DNA of 64,000 bases, taken from contig NC_135789.1 of the NCBI RefSeq assembly GCF_051106095.1, forward strand, positions 19,515,501 to 19,579,500. Reading direction: 5' to 3'. Shown piece by piece: positions 39,240 to 51,875 of the stretch (the stretch's first letter is position 1; each line of letters starts with the position of its first letter). A program made the translations under genes and the position numbers. The notes below the pieces were generated by a model. The model was not told the origin of the DNA, ran no database searches, and was given only the letters and a program-made list of their open reading frames with translations. This DNA is from Pogona vitticeps (lineage: Eukaryota > Chordata > Lepidosauria > Squamata > Agamidae).

Positions 39240-40200
39240 AAAAACTGAAACCACCACCCACAACAAAAAGAGACATTGCAATTCAAGGGGAAGCCAGAGT
39301 TGAAAATAAAGAATTGAAAAAACTAACAAAGTACAGAGACCTGGCCATTGAAACATCTTGCCTCTGGGTGCCACCAATTCAGACATATTAAAAAATATTG
39401 AAGACAAGAGAAAGACTTCGAGATTGGGGTCATCCCAGGATTGGGAGGAGAGATGTTCCTGGGGAGAGACTGGCCGGGAACAGAAGACCTGGCTGCAACT
39501 ACAGCAGAAGGATGAACTGGGGAGGTGAAGGAAATGACACCAGAAGAAGAGGAGTTGCACATTTCGCGAGAACAATTACAAAACTGGCAGCGAGAGGATT
39601 CGGAACTGGAGGAGATTAGAGGGGAAATGGGACCCGAAGGGACTACGAAAATAGAGCATAAGATTGAATTGAGGGATGGGATCCCATAAAGGGTAATAAT
39701 ATCAGAGGGAGGAAAGAATAGATAAAAATGGTTTTACCCCGTGGGTTAGAGGGCGTTGCTTTGATATGCTCATGATCTATCCCGAGCAGGACCCACCTGG
39801 CGGCGCAGAAAACCCTGGCCAGAGGAAAACAGTGGTTCTTCTGGCCAAACAAGAAGGAAGGAGGTGGACGAAGGCTGCCCATCACATCCCCAAAGCCCAT
39901 TCATTCCAGTGAAGCCAACCCTCAGCAGGGCCATTAATACCGAGGCCCCTCCTGGACAGAACTTTTGACCGAATAGGGATATTTTCAAGAGCAGGTTTCC
40001 CTCAAGAGATCCTCATTGACCAAGGATGTAACTTTATGAGCTGGACCTTTGAACCAATGTGGAAATTGTAAGGGGTGAAGCCACCAAAGGTTTCCATTTA
40101 TTATCCCCAAGCAAATGGGCCAATGAAAAAATTTATCAGACATTGATGGGAACGTTGAGAAATTTAACCCAGGACAAACCCAGATAGTGGCATACATTGA
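39240..40200 (+). mobile_element. Ty3/Gypsy fossil, protease-to-integrase fragment
   Basis: Fossil fragment. A retropepsin-like end (IPGLGGEMFLGRDW, about 39430-39475) is followed by integrase-core sequence (FPQEILIDQGCNF, about 39995-40035). The spacing and the absence of RT between them fit the integrase-first order seen at 14930-20766, but the two are clearly different families. It is heavily broken and old. Confidence 0.7.
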
Positions 40201-40664
40201 GGTGTTTTTTGGGGGTGGGAAGGTTTTGATCATGGGGTCTTTCTCCCACTTGATGGGAGGCTCTTTTCAGACCAGGATGGGGCACCAGGGGCCCTCCCAG
40301 TAAAATCCACCTCTGGAACCTGGGATTTGTAGGGTCTGGGGACCTAAAGGATGGCCAGAACACAGGACTCTGGAAAACCCATTGGATACTGGCACTCCCG
40401 CCTGGGGTTGTCTCCAGGCTGGTCGGGAAAAGGGGACCAAACTCCAGAGTGCCTTCTGCTGTCTTGCCAGTTGGTGAAACTGCTTGTTGGTAGATTATGG
40501 AGTATAAGAATTTGTGAAATACCAAGGGTTCTTGTGACTGTTGCTCTTTCTTCTTCTTGTGTTTAAAGATTATTGCTAAACATTGTGTTAGATTGCTAAT
40601 AATGGTGAATCTGGTGCTTTCCTTCTCTCCCCCCCCCCCTTCTCATACCCCTTAGAGCTGTGAA

Positions 40665-41291
40665 ATGGGCAACAAAGCATCTACCTGCAAAGGAATGCAT
40701 GAGACCGTGCTGGAGTCCATGGTTCAAAATTTTATGAAATTTCAGGGCAAGAAACCCCAAATTAAAGAACAGCGGGTGCATTTTTGCAAAATAGGATGGC
40801 AGTCGGATTATGCTATAAATGCCCAATACCTGGAACAAATCCCTTTGTTTACAGGCAGGGTTAAGCCTTTTAGTCGAGTGACCTGGAGGGTTAACATCTG
40901 CACCAGAGTGACTTTATCAAGTCATGACATCAAGATCCCAGGGAAAGGCACTGACCTCATTAAAAGAATGCCAGTCTTAGAATCTAACCAGAACCCTGAC
41001 GAGAGGAAACAAGGACTGACAGGATGTCACCAACGGGACAACCCCCTCGGCCATAAGTCTTACCAGATATACCACAACCCAGCAGAGGACGGAGCAGCTT
41101 CTAAGCAAAAGCCCAGGATTGGGATCCCCAGAGGAAACCTTCCCAAAGGGGACCAAAACTACACCAACCCATGGGGACACAGGGAGTGGAGGGGACACAA
41201 CCATCACGGGCTCAAGTTACAGGAAGCCGGACTTATATATATCTGGAAAAACGTCCTAACTGTTGGAGCTGTACGGCAATGGAATCACTGA
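40665..41291 (+). mobile_element. Possible retrovirus-like gag leader fragment
   Basis: Open stretch starting MGNKASTCKGMHE, which has a Gly at position 2 and a basic neighbourhood like a myristoylated matrix protein. No zinc knuckle or capsid motif can be recognised, so the assignment is weak; it may belong with the Gypsy fossil just upstream or be unrelated. Treat as a fossil. Confidence 0.3.
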
Positions 41292-43320
41292 CTTCCCCTC
41301 GTGGACAGGCCTTGGATGTGCCAGCAACCGAGTTCCTTTCTCATTTCCTCCCTCCCTCTGCTGTAATTTTCTTCCTTCCAGAATCACTGAATTCAAGAGG
41401 GGGTGATTTGCTCCAACACTAGAGGCCTTCAAGAGGAAACTGGACAACCAGTGGGCAGATATGGCAGATCTCCTTGGATTTGGCCTCGGGTTGGTTCTCC
41501 TGCATCGGCTTCCCTGAGCATGTCTTGACACTGGGACCTGGCCACAGCACGAGGCACCATTGTCTTCCTCTCCTCCACCTTCCTGCAGCGTAAAGGATGA
41601 GTGAAAGGAAAGAGAGTTCAGCCCCTCCCAGGATGGGGCCCTGAGTTCTGCCCCAGAGTTATTAGAAAACAACACAGAGGGCAGGCAGGGCAGGGTTGGA
41701 TCTGGAGGGGCTCAATGGAAGCAGGATGGCTTTGTGTGGGGTCCCAAGGATGCCGGAAGAAGATCTTGAAGGCCAAAAGGAAAAGCTGCTAGGATCTGGT
41801 CAGGAGGGGGATCCAGTCTGCCCTTCCCTCTTCTCGATCCACAGCCACTGAACCAAGGGCTTCTGAAGAGTCCCCTTCAAACACTAGACTGGGAGGGGGA
41901 GGGGGATCCCAAAGAGGCTCAGGAGGGCAGGGCAGGCATCTGGGGGGAGCCCCATCACCCACAGCCGATGCCCCACTTCTCCTCCAAAGCCCCATTTCTG
42001 GGACTCCTTGTGTCCCCCCTTTGCAGCCCCCTCCCTCCCTTCCTCCTGCCCGCTGCACCCCATAGCCCACTTCCTACTTGGGGGGTGAAGTTTTTGGGGT
42101 TGCTTGGATGGCTTTCTGTGGGGTCCCAAGGGTGCCGGAAGAAGATCTTGGAGGCCGAAAGGAAAGGCCACCAGGGTGGTGGGGCTTCCGCTCCATTTGC
42201 AACCTCCCCTCCTGCCTCTCTAGCAAATACCACTCGGCTCTCTACACCTGCAGAGGAAACAGTGGGGGGGGGGAGCCACAAAAAAAAAATCCTTAATTAA
42301 AAAAATTTCTTGCCACTTCTGGCTCGCCTCCTTCCTTGTTTCCTGAAACAATGTCTCTTCCTCCTCCACAGCCTGGGATTGGGTCCTTAGTGGTCCAGGT
42401 GCAAATCTCTGCCTCCCTCCCTTGGCTGTGATTTTCTTCCTTCCTTCTAGATCACTCCCTTGCTTGCTCGCAAATTGAGGAGACACAGGCACCCATCCAT
42501 GCTGACTGCAGGGGAGGACGGGTATCTGGAGACAGGGATCTCCTGGGCTCAGGGATCTGGTGGGGCCATTGTGAGAGACAGGAAGCTGGACTAAGAGGGG
42601 CCCTGGGCCTGATCCACCAGAGGGCTTTCCTTAGGTTTTTATGTAACTTCTTCTAGGAGAAAGATGAGAGGGGAAAAGACTCTCTCCCACCTTTCTCCCT
42701 CCAAAAGAACCACACACACAGAAGTGGCTTCTTCGGTTCACCCTCCTGGATCCCAAAAGAAGGAAGTAGACATTCGGGAGAGGCCCCATGCTAAGCTGCG
42801 TCTCACCCACAGCAGTTATCACACGGTTGAGTCCAGCAGGATTGGGAGCTAAAACAATAATAACACTCTGCACATGTTCAGAGAGGCAGTGTGGTAGATA
42901 ACCAAATGGAGACTCCTCAACCTGGGCTCAGAGCCCCCTTTGGCCCGGGAAACCCACCAGTTGTATCCGTCCTTCCAGGGCCTTCCTTTGGCAAACCCAA
43001 GGTCTCCCCCCCCTCCTGGTTGGCTGGAAGTCACTTCACAGGCTATGAAACAAAGTGGAAAGAACAGAAGAACCAAAATGAAGGGAAGAAGAGGGAGAGG
43101 TCACCCCCTGCGAGGGGTAGAGAAGAACCGGTTGGATCAAGCCCGCCTCTATGGCCTCTCAGTCCCTGGGGGGTGACAACAAGAGACCTGGGGGGTGACC
43201 CCCCCCAAAAAAAGCTCCTATGGCTGCCGGTGATGGGGCTGAAATCCTTGGACATCCTTATCCAAGTGGCACAAGAAATGGTATTCTGCTGATGGGACAG
43301 TAGCTTGCTGGAGAGCTCTG
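41292..43320. other. GC-rich sequence with short duplicated segments; no gene assigned
   Basis: A segment of about 65 bp at 41721-41787 (GGATGGCTTTGTGTGGGGTC, GATGCCGGAAGAAGATCTTG) recurs at 42106-42170 with few changes. A second pair (CTGT-ATTTTCTTCCTTCC...ATCACT) occurs at about 41360-41390 and 42426-42460. Short frames on both strands lack domains. A CR1-like scrap (CTTCAAGAGGAAACTGGACA) lies at about 41427. Confidence 0.4.
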
Positions 43321-43545
43321 AAGTTTAGGATCAGTAGCTGTGGAGTCAGAGTTTGGTAGTTTGATTCCCCCCCCCCCGGGCCGCTTCCTGCGAGAAGATC
43401 CAGCTGGGGTGGCCTTGGGCCAGCTTCACCATCCCAGGAGAAAGGAAAAATCGTTTCTATTTTATAACCATTATTTACTTATTTATTCCATTTATACCCC
43501 GCCTATCTGGTCAATTGCGACCACTCTGTGGACTCTCTCCCTGGG
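43321..43545. mobile_element. MIR-like SINE and L2-type tail
   Basis: At 43321-43440, TGGAGTCAGAGTTTGGTAGT, TTTGATTCCC and GGTGGCCTTGGGCCAGCTT resemble a tRNA-derived, MIR-like SINE. At about 43464-43540 the reverse complement of an L2-type tail (CCGCCTATCTGGTC, preceded by ATTTATTCCATTTATA) follows. Confidence 0.55.
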
Positions 43546-44360
43546 AAACCTTGAAAAAAGGGTCACCCAAGTCAGAACGGGGTTGGCAGCACATCATGAT
43601 GATGATGATGACTGTCTCATCAGTATGGTGGTGCTTCTGATGGTAATAAAAAGAGCTCACCTGCCTTGCAAAGGTTGGAGGGATCTGGTGTTTTATCTCT
43701 TCTCTTTCGATCCTGGGAAGAACCAGGAGTAATTGGCTCTGTCTCCCCTTCCCCTCCCTGGAAGAAGAGACGAAGCCAAAGGATCCCTCTGGAGAGATCC
43801 CGGGAGGAAGGAAGAGCAAATGGCTGCCTTCCTCCTGCTTACATCCGGTGAGGCAGCGAAAGGAGCAGATGATGAAGGAAAACAAAAGCTGGGAGGCCTT
43901 TTACAAAGGGACGGCTCTGAACGGCGCCTCCAGGAGAAAGGCCCAGACGGGAGAAGCGTCTTCCTTGTAGCCAGGAGAGCCGGCCAGAGGATCCTCTCCT
44001 TGCTGGAGGGGGGGGGGCAGATTTCCTTTCCGCCTCTGCCCAAAATCTGTGGCCTTCCTGAGCCTCTCTCTCTTTCTGCCCTGCTTTTCTCTCTGGGAAA
44101 AAAGCTTTTACAGCAATGCCATCTTGAAGTCCCCCCCCCCATACACATAAACACAAACCAGGCAGGGAGGAAGGAAATCCCTCCACCCACCCAACCTACG
44201 GGATGTACTAAACGGATGATCACTGAAAGGGATGATCGGGATGATTGCCTGCAGTTCACCTCCAAGCCCCTAGATGTCACTATCTTTTCTCACTTAAGCT
44301 CAATTTAAACAAATAATAACCAACATAAAGCTTGTAAATATGTATGACTAATCTAAAAAC
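43546..44360. other. No gene assigned; left flank of the MULE
   Basis: GC-rich sequence with an open stretch at 43733-44308 that has no recognised domain. It ends AATCTAAAAAC directly before the first 93-bp unit. The last 8-10 bases here are the candidate target duplication of the MULE. Confidence 0.4.
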
Positions 44361-47300
44361 GGGTTATTAGTGCATATATGTATACCTGGCACTGGTCTCT
44401 GTGCGTTTCCTGTGGGATGATGGCTGTATCTTTCTGATTTACGTGGGATGATGGGGTTATTAGTGCATATATGTATACCTGGGACTGGCCTCTATGCGTT
44501 TCCAGTGGGATGATGGCTGTATCTTTCTGATTTACGTGGGATGATGGGGTTATTAGTGCATATATGTATACCTGGGACTGGCCTCTATGCGTTTCCTGTG
44601 GGATGATGGCTGTATCTTTCTGATTTACGTGGGATGATGGGGTTATTAGTGCATATATGTATACCTGGGACTGGTCTCTATGCGTTTCCTGTGGGATGAT
44701 GGCTGTATCTTTCTGATTTACGTGGGATGATGGGGTTATTAGTGCATATATGTATACCTGGGACTGGTCTCTATGCGTTTCCAGTGGGATGATGGCTGTA
44801 TCTTTCTGATTTACGTGGGATGATGGGGTTATTAGTGCATATATGTATACCTGGCACTGGTCTCTATGCGTTTCCAGTGGGATGATGGCTGTATCTTTCT
44901 GATTTACGTGGGATGATGGGGTTATTAGTGCATATATGTATACCTGGCACTGGTCTCTATGCGTTTCCAGTGGGATGATGGCTGTATCTTTCTGATTTAC
45001 GTGGGATGATGGGGTTATTAGTGCATATACGTATACCTGGCACTGGCCTCTATGCGTTTCCAGTGGGATGATGGCTGTATCTTTCTCATTTACGTGGGAT
45101 GATGGGGTTATTAGTGCATATACGTATACCTGGCACTGGCCTCTATGCGTTTCCTGTGGGATGATGGCTGTATCTTTCTCATTTACGTGGGATGATGGGG
45201 TTATTAGTTCATATACGTATACCTGGCACTGGCCTCTATGCGTTTCCTGTGGGATGATGGCTGTATCTTTCTCATTTACGTGGGATGATGGGGTTATTAG
45301 TGCATATACGTATACCTGGGACTGGCCTCTATGCGTTTCCAGTGGGATGATGGCTGTATCTTTCTGATTTACGTGGGATGATGGGGTTATTAGTGCATAT
45401 ACGTATACCTGGCACTGGCCTCTATGCGTTTCCAGTGGGATGATGGCTGTATCTTTCTGATTTACGTGGGATGATGGGGTTATTAGTGCATATACGTATA
45501 CCTGGCACTGGCCTCTATGCGTTTCCAGTGGGATGATGGCTGTATCTTTCTGATTTACGTGGGATGATGGGGTTATTAGTGCATATACGTATACCTGGGA
45601 CTGGTCTCTATGCGTTTCCTGTGGGATGATGGCTGTATCTTTCTGATTTACGTGGGATGATGGGGTTATTAGTGCATATATGTATACCTGGCACTGGTCT
45701 CTATGCGTTTCCTGTGGGATGATGGCTGTATCTTTCTGATTTACGTGGGATGATGGGGTTATTAGTGCATATATGTATACCTGGCACTGGCCTCTATGCG
45801 TTTCCAGTGGGATGATGGCTGTATCTTTCTCATTTACGTGGGATGATGGGGTTATTAATGCATATATGTATACCTGGGACTGGCCTCTATGCGTTTCCAG
45901 TGGGATGATGGCTGTATCTTTCTCATTTACGTGGGATGATGGGGTTATTAGTGCATATATGTATACCTGGGACTGGCCTCTATGCGTTTCCAGTGGGATG
46001 ATGGCTGTATCTTTCTCATTTACGTGGGATGATGGGGTTATTAGTGCATATATGTATACCTGGGACTGGTCTCTATGCGTTTCCTGTGGGATGATGGCTG
46101 TATCTTTCTCATTTACGTGGGATGATGGGGTTATTAGTGCATATATGTATACCTGGGACTGGTCTCTATGCGTTTCCTGTGGGATGATGGCTGTATCTTT
46201 CTGATTTACGTGGGATGATGGGGTTATTAGTGCATATATGTATACCTGGCACTGGCCTCTATGCGTTTCCTGTGGGATGATGGCTGTATCTTTCTGATTT
46301 ACGTGGGATGATGGGGTTATTAGTGCATATATGTATACCTGGCACTGGCCTCTATGCGTTTCCAGTGGGATGATGGCTGTATCTTTCTGATTTACGTGGC
46401 ATGATGGGGTTATTAGTGCATATACGTATACCTGGCACTGGCCTCTATGCGTTTCCAGTGGGATGATGGCTGTATCTTTCTGATTTACGTGGGATGATGG
46501 GGTTATTAGTGCATATACGTATACCTGGCACTGGCCTCTATGCGTTTCCAGTGGGATGATGGCTGTATCTTTCTGATTTACGTGGGATGATGGGGTTATT
46601 AGTGCATATACGTATACCTGGCACTGGCCTCTATGCGTTTCCAGTGGGATGATGGCTGTATCTTTCTGATTTACGTGGGATGATGGGGTTATTAGTGCAT
46701 ATACGTATACCTGGCACTGGCCTCTATGCGTTTCCAGTGGGATGATGGCTGTATCTTTCTGATTTACGTGGGATGATGGGGTTATTAGTGCATATACGTA
46801 TACCTGGCACTGGCCTCTATGCGTTTCCAGTGGGATGATGGCTGTATCTTTTTCATTTACGTGGGATGATGGGGTTATTAGTGCATATACGTATACCTGG
46901 CACTGGCCTCTATGCGTTTCCAGTGGGATGATGGCTGTATCTTTCTCATTTACGTGGGATGATGGGGTTATTAGTGCATATACGTATACCTGGCACTGGC
47001 CTCTATGCGTTTCCAGTGGGATGATGGCTGTATCTTTCTCATTTACGTGGGATGATGGGGTTATTAGTGCATATACGTATACCTGGCACTGGTCTCTATG
47101 CGTTTCCTGTGGGATGATGGCTGTATCTTTCTCATTTACGTGGGATGATGGGGTTATTAGTGCATATACGTATACCTGGCACTGGTCTCTATGCGTTTCC
47201 TGTGGGATGATGGCTGTATCTTTCTCATTTACGTGGGATGATGGGGTTATTAGTGCATATATGTATACCTGGCACTGGTCTCTATGCGTTTCCTGTGGGA

Positions 47301-49260
47301 TGATGGCTGTATCTTTCTCATTTACGTGGGATGATGGGGTTATTAGTGCATATATGTATACCTGGGACTGGTCTCTATGCGTTTCCTGTGGGATGATGGC
47401 TGTATCTTTCTGATTTACGTGGGATGATGGGGTTATTAGTGCATATATGTATACCTGGGACTGGCCTCTATGCGTTTCCTGTGGGATGATGGCTGTATCT
47501 TTCTGATTTACGTGGGATGATGGGGTTATTAGTGCATATATGTATACCTGGCACTGGTCTCTATGCGTTTCCTGTGGGATGATGGCTGTATCTTTCTGAT
47601 TTACGTGGGATGATGGGGTTATTAGTGCATATATGTATACCTGGGACTGGCCTCTATGCGTTTCCAGTGGGATGATGGCTGTATCTTTCTGATTCATGTG
47701 GGATGATGGGGTTATTAGTGCATATACGTATACCTGGCACTGGCCTCTATGCGTTTCCAGTGGGATGATGGCTGTATCTTTCTGATTTACGTGGGATGAT
47801 GGGGTTATTAGTGCATATACGTATACCTGGCACTGGCCTCTGTGCGTTTCCTGTGGGATGATGGCTGTATCTTTCTGATTTACGTGGGATGATGGGGTTA
47901 TTAGTGCATATACGTATACCTGGCACTGGTCTCTGTGCGTTTCCTGTGGGATGATGGCTGTATCTTTCTGATTTACGTGGGATGATGGGGTTATTAGTGC
48001 ATATACGTATACCTGGGACTGGTCTCTGTGCGTTTCCTGTGGGATGATGGCTGTATCTTTCTGATTTACGTGGGATGATGGGGTTATTAGTGCATATACG
48101 TATACCTGGCACTGGTCTCTGTGCGTTTCCAGTGGGATGATGGCTGTATCTTTCTGATTTACGTGGGATGATGGGGTTATTAGTGCATATACGTATACCT
48201 GGCACTGGCCTCTATGCGTTTCCAGTGGGATGATGGCTGTATCTTTCTGATTTACGTGGGATGATGGGGTTATTAGTGCATATACGTATACCTGGCACTG
48301 GCCTCTATGCGTTTCCTGTGGGATGATGGCTGTATCTTTCTGATTTACGTGGGATGATGGGGTTATTAGTGCATATACGTATACCTGGCACTGGCCTCTA
48401 TGCGTTTCCTGTGGGATGATGGCTGTATCTTTCTGATTTACGTGGGATGATGGGGTTATTAGTGCATATACGTATACCTGGCACTGGCCTCTATGCGTTT
48501 CCTGTGGGATGATGGCTGTATCTTTCTGATTTACGTGGGATGATGGGGTTATTAGTGCATATATGTATACCTGGGACTGGTCTCTATGCGTTTCCAGTGG
48601 GATGATGGCTGTATCTTTCTGATTTACGTGGGATGATGGGGTTATTAGTGCATATATGTATACCTGGGACTGGTCTCTATGCGTTTCCAGTGGGATGATG
48701 GCTGTATCTTTCTGATTTACGTGGGATGATGGGGTTATTAGTGCATATATGTATACCTGGGACTGGTCTCTATGCGTTTCCAGTGGGATGATGGCTGTAT
48801 CTTTCTGATTTACGTGGGATGATGGGGTTATTAGTGCATATACGTATACCTGGCACTGGCCTCTATGCGTTTCCAGTGGGATGATGGCTGTATCTTTCTG
48901 ATTTACGTGGGATGATGGGGTTATTAGTGCATATACGTATACCTGGCACTGGCCTCTATGCGTTTCCAGTGGGATGATGGCTGTATCTTTCTGATTTACG
49001 TGGGATGATGGGGTTATTAGTGCATATACGTATACCTGGCACTGGTCTCTATGCGTTTCCAGTGGGATGATGGCTGTATCTTTCTCATTTACGTGGGATG
49101 ATGGGGTTATTAGTGCATATACGTATACCTGGCACTGGTCTCTATGCGTTTCCAGTGGGATGATGGCTGTATCTTTCTGATTTACGTGGGATGATGGGGT
49201 TATTAGTGCATATATGTATACCTGGCACTGGTCTCTATGCGTTTCCTGTGGGATGATGGC
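44361..49260 (-). repeat. Left arm: 93-bp satellite, about 53 units
   Basis: 4,900 bp of head-to-tail 93-bp units, each containing GGGATGATGG twice, GGTTATTAGTGCATATA and CTTTCTGATTTACGTGGGA. The unit is exactly 31 codons, so on the minus strand one frame stays open for 1,114 residues (motifs NQKDTAIIP, ETHRGQCQVY, ALITPSSHV). This is a by-product of the length and is not evidence of translation. Units differ at a handful of fixed sites (TACGTA/TATGTA, GGGACT/GGCACT, GGCCTC/GGTCTC, CCAGTG/CCTGTG, CTGATT/CTCATT). The last unit is cut at 49260, where GGATGATGGC meets TTTATTTTTT. Confidence 0.97.
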
Positions 49261-50245
49261 TTTATTTTTTTAGTGGTCCCTCAACATGGAATATTAATTC
49301 GTTCCAGAACAGCAAATATATGTTGAACCCATAAATATATGGAAAACTGGTAATCTGTTATGGACCCATCAAACATGTAATCCCAGTATAAAAGAAAATA
49401 AATAAATGAAGGAATGTAAGCACACAAATAGGTCATAGAAACAGCTACTTGCCAAAAAAGTAGCAATTGTGTTCATAGCAATTCTTTTTTTTTTTTTTTT
49501 TTTTTTAGTATGGAGCTCATGACTTGCCTGTTACCATTCACAGCACAGCTGCTATGTTTATTTTATATAAGGAGTATTATTTGTTTGCAGCTTATCAGGT
49601 GCTTTCACCTGCCTTGGTGCTGGCTGTTCTGTGGCCGGCTCCAATGGCCAGATGCTAGACATAGCAGGAAAGGATAAGACTACAGCTGAAGTCTGTATCT
49701 GATATCTCCCCATAGTGTACTCAGGTTACAGCGTAGCCAGCAGTGTACAGCAGCAGCACAGTTTAGCTTTAAAGGGTACCAGACACCTAGGACAGGCTTC
49801 CCCAATAACCCCAGTGGATTAAACTAGAGGTTATAAGATATAATTTATTATATTGATTATTTATATTGTTACTTTGTTGTATTTTTTGTGATTGCTTATT
49901 GATCACTATGCAATAAGGATTGTGTAATTTGCATATCAACCCAGCATTTGTCTGCATCCATTATCGGGTTTTTTATTCTTGTCTATTTATTGTCTGTTTA
50001 TTTAATATTTAATAAAATGTATCATTTTTAATAAAGGCTGTAGTTTATGTCTTTTTTTTAGTGCATATGATCTAGTTTGACATATTGGCCCATATATTTG
50101 ACCGTATTGGTCGGTTGTTTATAGGTAGTATATTGTAATTAGTATATTGTAATGCAGTATTGCTATCAAGCGGTCGCATAGTCTAATCTAGTCCCATAAT
50201 GGGGCTAAAAGCAAAACAGAATTAAAACACAATATTTAAAAAATG

Positions 50246-50350
50246 AAATAACCCTAAACCCAAACCGTAGGCCCAAAACCTAACCCTAACAATAAACCCT
50301 ATGTTTAACCCCTAATCTTAACTCCAACTACAACCCATAACCATAATTCA
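50246..50350. repeat. Degenerate CCCTAA-like stretch
   Basis: Repeated words such as CCCTAAACCC, CCTAACCCTAAC and AACCCCTAATC over about 100 bp, resembling decayed telomere-type repeats. It is too irregular to be a working telomere array. Confidence 0.5.
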
Positions 50351-51499
50351 ACCTTCCACATGAGTTGACCTCATGCCCGTCAAACTTTCACAGTTAACCT
50401 AACGGACATCGATTAAACAGCTGGAACTGCTGTGTTGATAATCCAGGTATCAGTATAGCGCACCCTTACTTTAGGCACATACTGTGATAGAACCTGTAAC
50501 CCTGCATCACCTGTCTGTGAAGGCAAGCTGAGACCTATTGTACCACAACCAGTTTTGTCTGTAATAGCTGATTTACTCTCAAGGGTGACAGGTTAGTTTA
50601 TTGGGGATCTGGCCGTCTATGGCCAGTAGGTCAATTCTCCTTAGGTCAACTGTGGAAAGTCGACAAGCAGAACATCGGCTCTTGTGCAAGATTGACTATA
50701 TAAAATGATCGACTTGCAGAAGATCGTCTGTTCTGCAAGGTCAACCTCCACAAGGGTAATATTCTGACTGTCGAGTGTCCTATCATCGATATTATGAAAT
50801 TAACCTTTAAAGGTTTGTGGTTAGGGTTACCCTAACCATATACTGGGATGACTCGCTGCAGGACCAACTCCCATTTGACTCCTCCTATATTTACCAATGC
50901 ACATTCTGGCACACTCAATGCGCACGTGATGTGCAAAGAAAATTGATGGATCTCATGGTCAAATAGAAGGAAAATAAGATTCAACGAACGTCGAGCGGGA
51001 GTGCGTGTTTAAACAACATCTTACATAAAAATATACTGTGACCACACGATGCATGATGTCATCCTAGTGTATGGCCAGCATTAGAGTTCAAACTAACAGA
51101 TGTAGTTTATTGTTTTATCTAATATGGACAGTTTGTGATGCTGGAAGTTGTGGTTCTGCTGGAATTATTCAGTATAGCCAGTCTTTGAGAAAAATTATTT
51201 ATTGAAACCATGCAGAAGAAGTTCATACAGTGTTTTTGCAACTATTTCACTGTATCCATTAGGATACCACACTAAAAGGTGTCAGACAGTACCCTAACAG
51301 ATGCTGTAAGAAAGCCACAGCAATCCCATGGGGGACAATAGAGCAGTGTGAATCCGGCCTACTCCGGTGATATCTCAAGTTGGACAGAAGGTCAGCAGGT
51401 TGGCTTGTCTGATGAAGAGTTGGTTAGATTTATGCCGCGCTGTTTTAGTTGGACAAACAGGTTTGATGGATGAAAGTTTGGAGGGTTGTGGTTAAGTGA

Positions 51500-51726
51500 G
51501 GCTAAGTCCACACTAGGTCCGTGCAGCCTCCGTTCGTGCTGCACGGACCTAGCACGGAATGTAGACAGAACACCGACGGAGCATTCTTCCGCCGATGTTC
51601 CGTTCAAGCCTATGGTTAGGCTTGTACGGAACATCGACGGAAGAATTGCTGCATTCTCCGTCTATGTTCCGGCTAGGTCCGTGCAGCCCGAACGGAGGCT
51701 GCACGGACCTAGTGTGGACTTGGCCT
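51500..51726. repeat. Palindromic MITE-like element with nested hairpins
   Basis: The ends AAGTCCACACTAGGTCCGTG and the reverse complement of CACGGACCTAGTGTGGACTT match. Each arm contains its own smaller palindrome, GGTCCGTGCAGC...GCTGCACGGACC, with 10-bp loops, giving four copies of this 12-mer. The centre is near 51615 (AAGCCTATGGTTAGGCTT). No coding capacity. Confidence 0.85.
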
Positions 51727-51875
51727 TAGTCTGATGTATGGCCAACATTAGACATTGTATGCAACCATTTTTGAATCCCTTGTTAGGCTCTGTCCCCTTG
51801 CAGACACCCACTCCCCCCCACCCCCCTCATTCTGAAGGGAAAAAAATATTGCATGACACATTTTTTATTCCATTT

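Noticed and set aside
43693-44308. Overlapping 191- and 195-residue frames as a gene, possibly a zinc-finger leader exon
   Set aside because: A faint similarity to charged leader exons of reptile zinc-finger genes was considered, but there is no KRAB motif, frames are open on both strands, and the best frame is on the wrong strand relative to the cluster.
32133-44360. KRAB or SCAN exon for the zinc-finger gene
   Set aside because: I looked for the conserved VTFEDVAV-type stretch on the minus strand and found none.
44353-47697. 1,114-residue open frame with 31-residue repeats as a protein-coding gene
   Set aside because: It is produced by a 93-bp satellite whose length is a multiple of three. 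It has no start context, promoter or domain, and similar frames exist on the other strand of both arms.
44361-49260. CRISPR-like array
   Set aside because: Units are directly adjacent and nearly identical with no unique spacers, and the genome is a vertebrate one.
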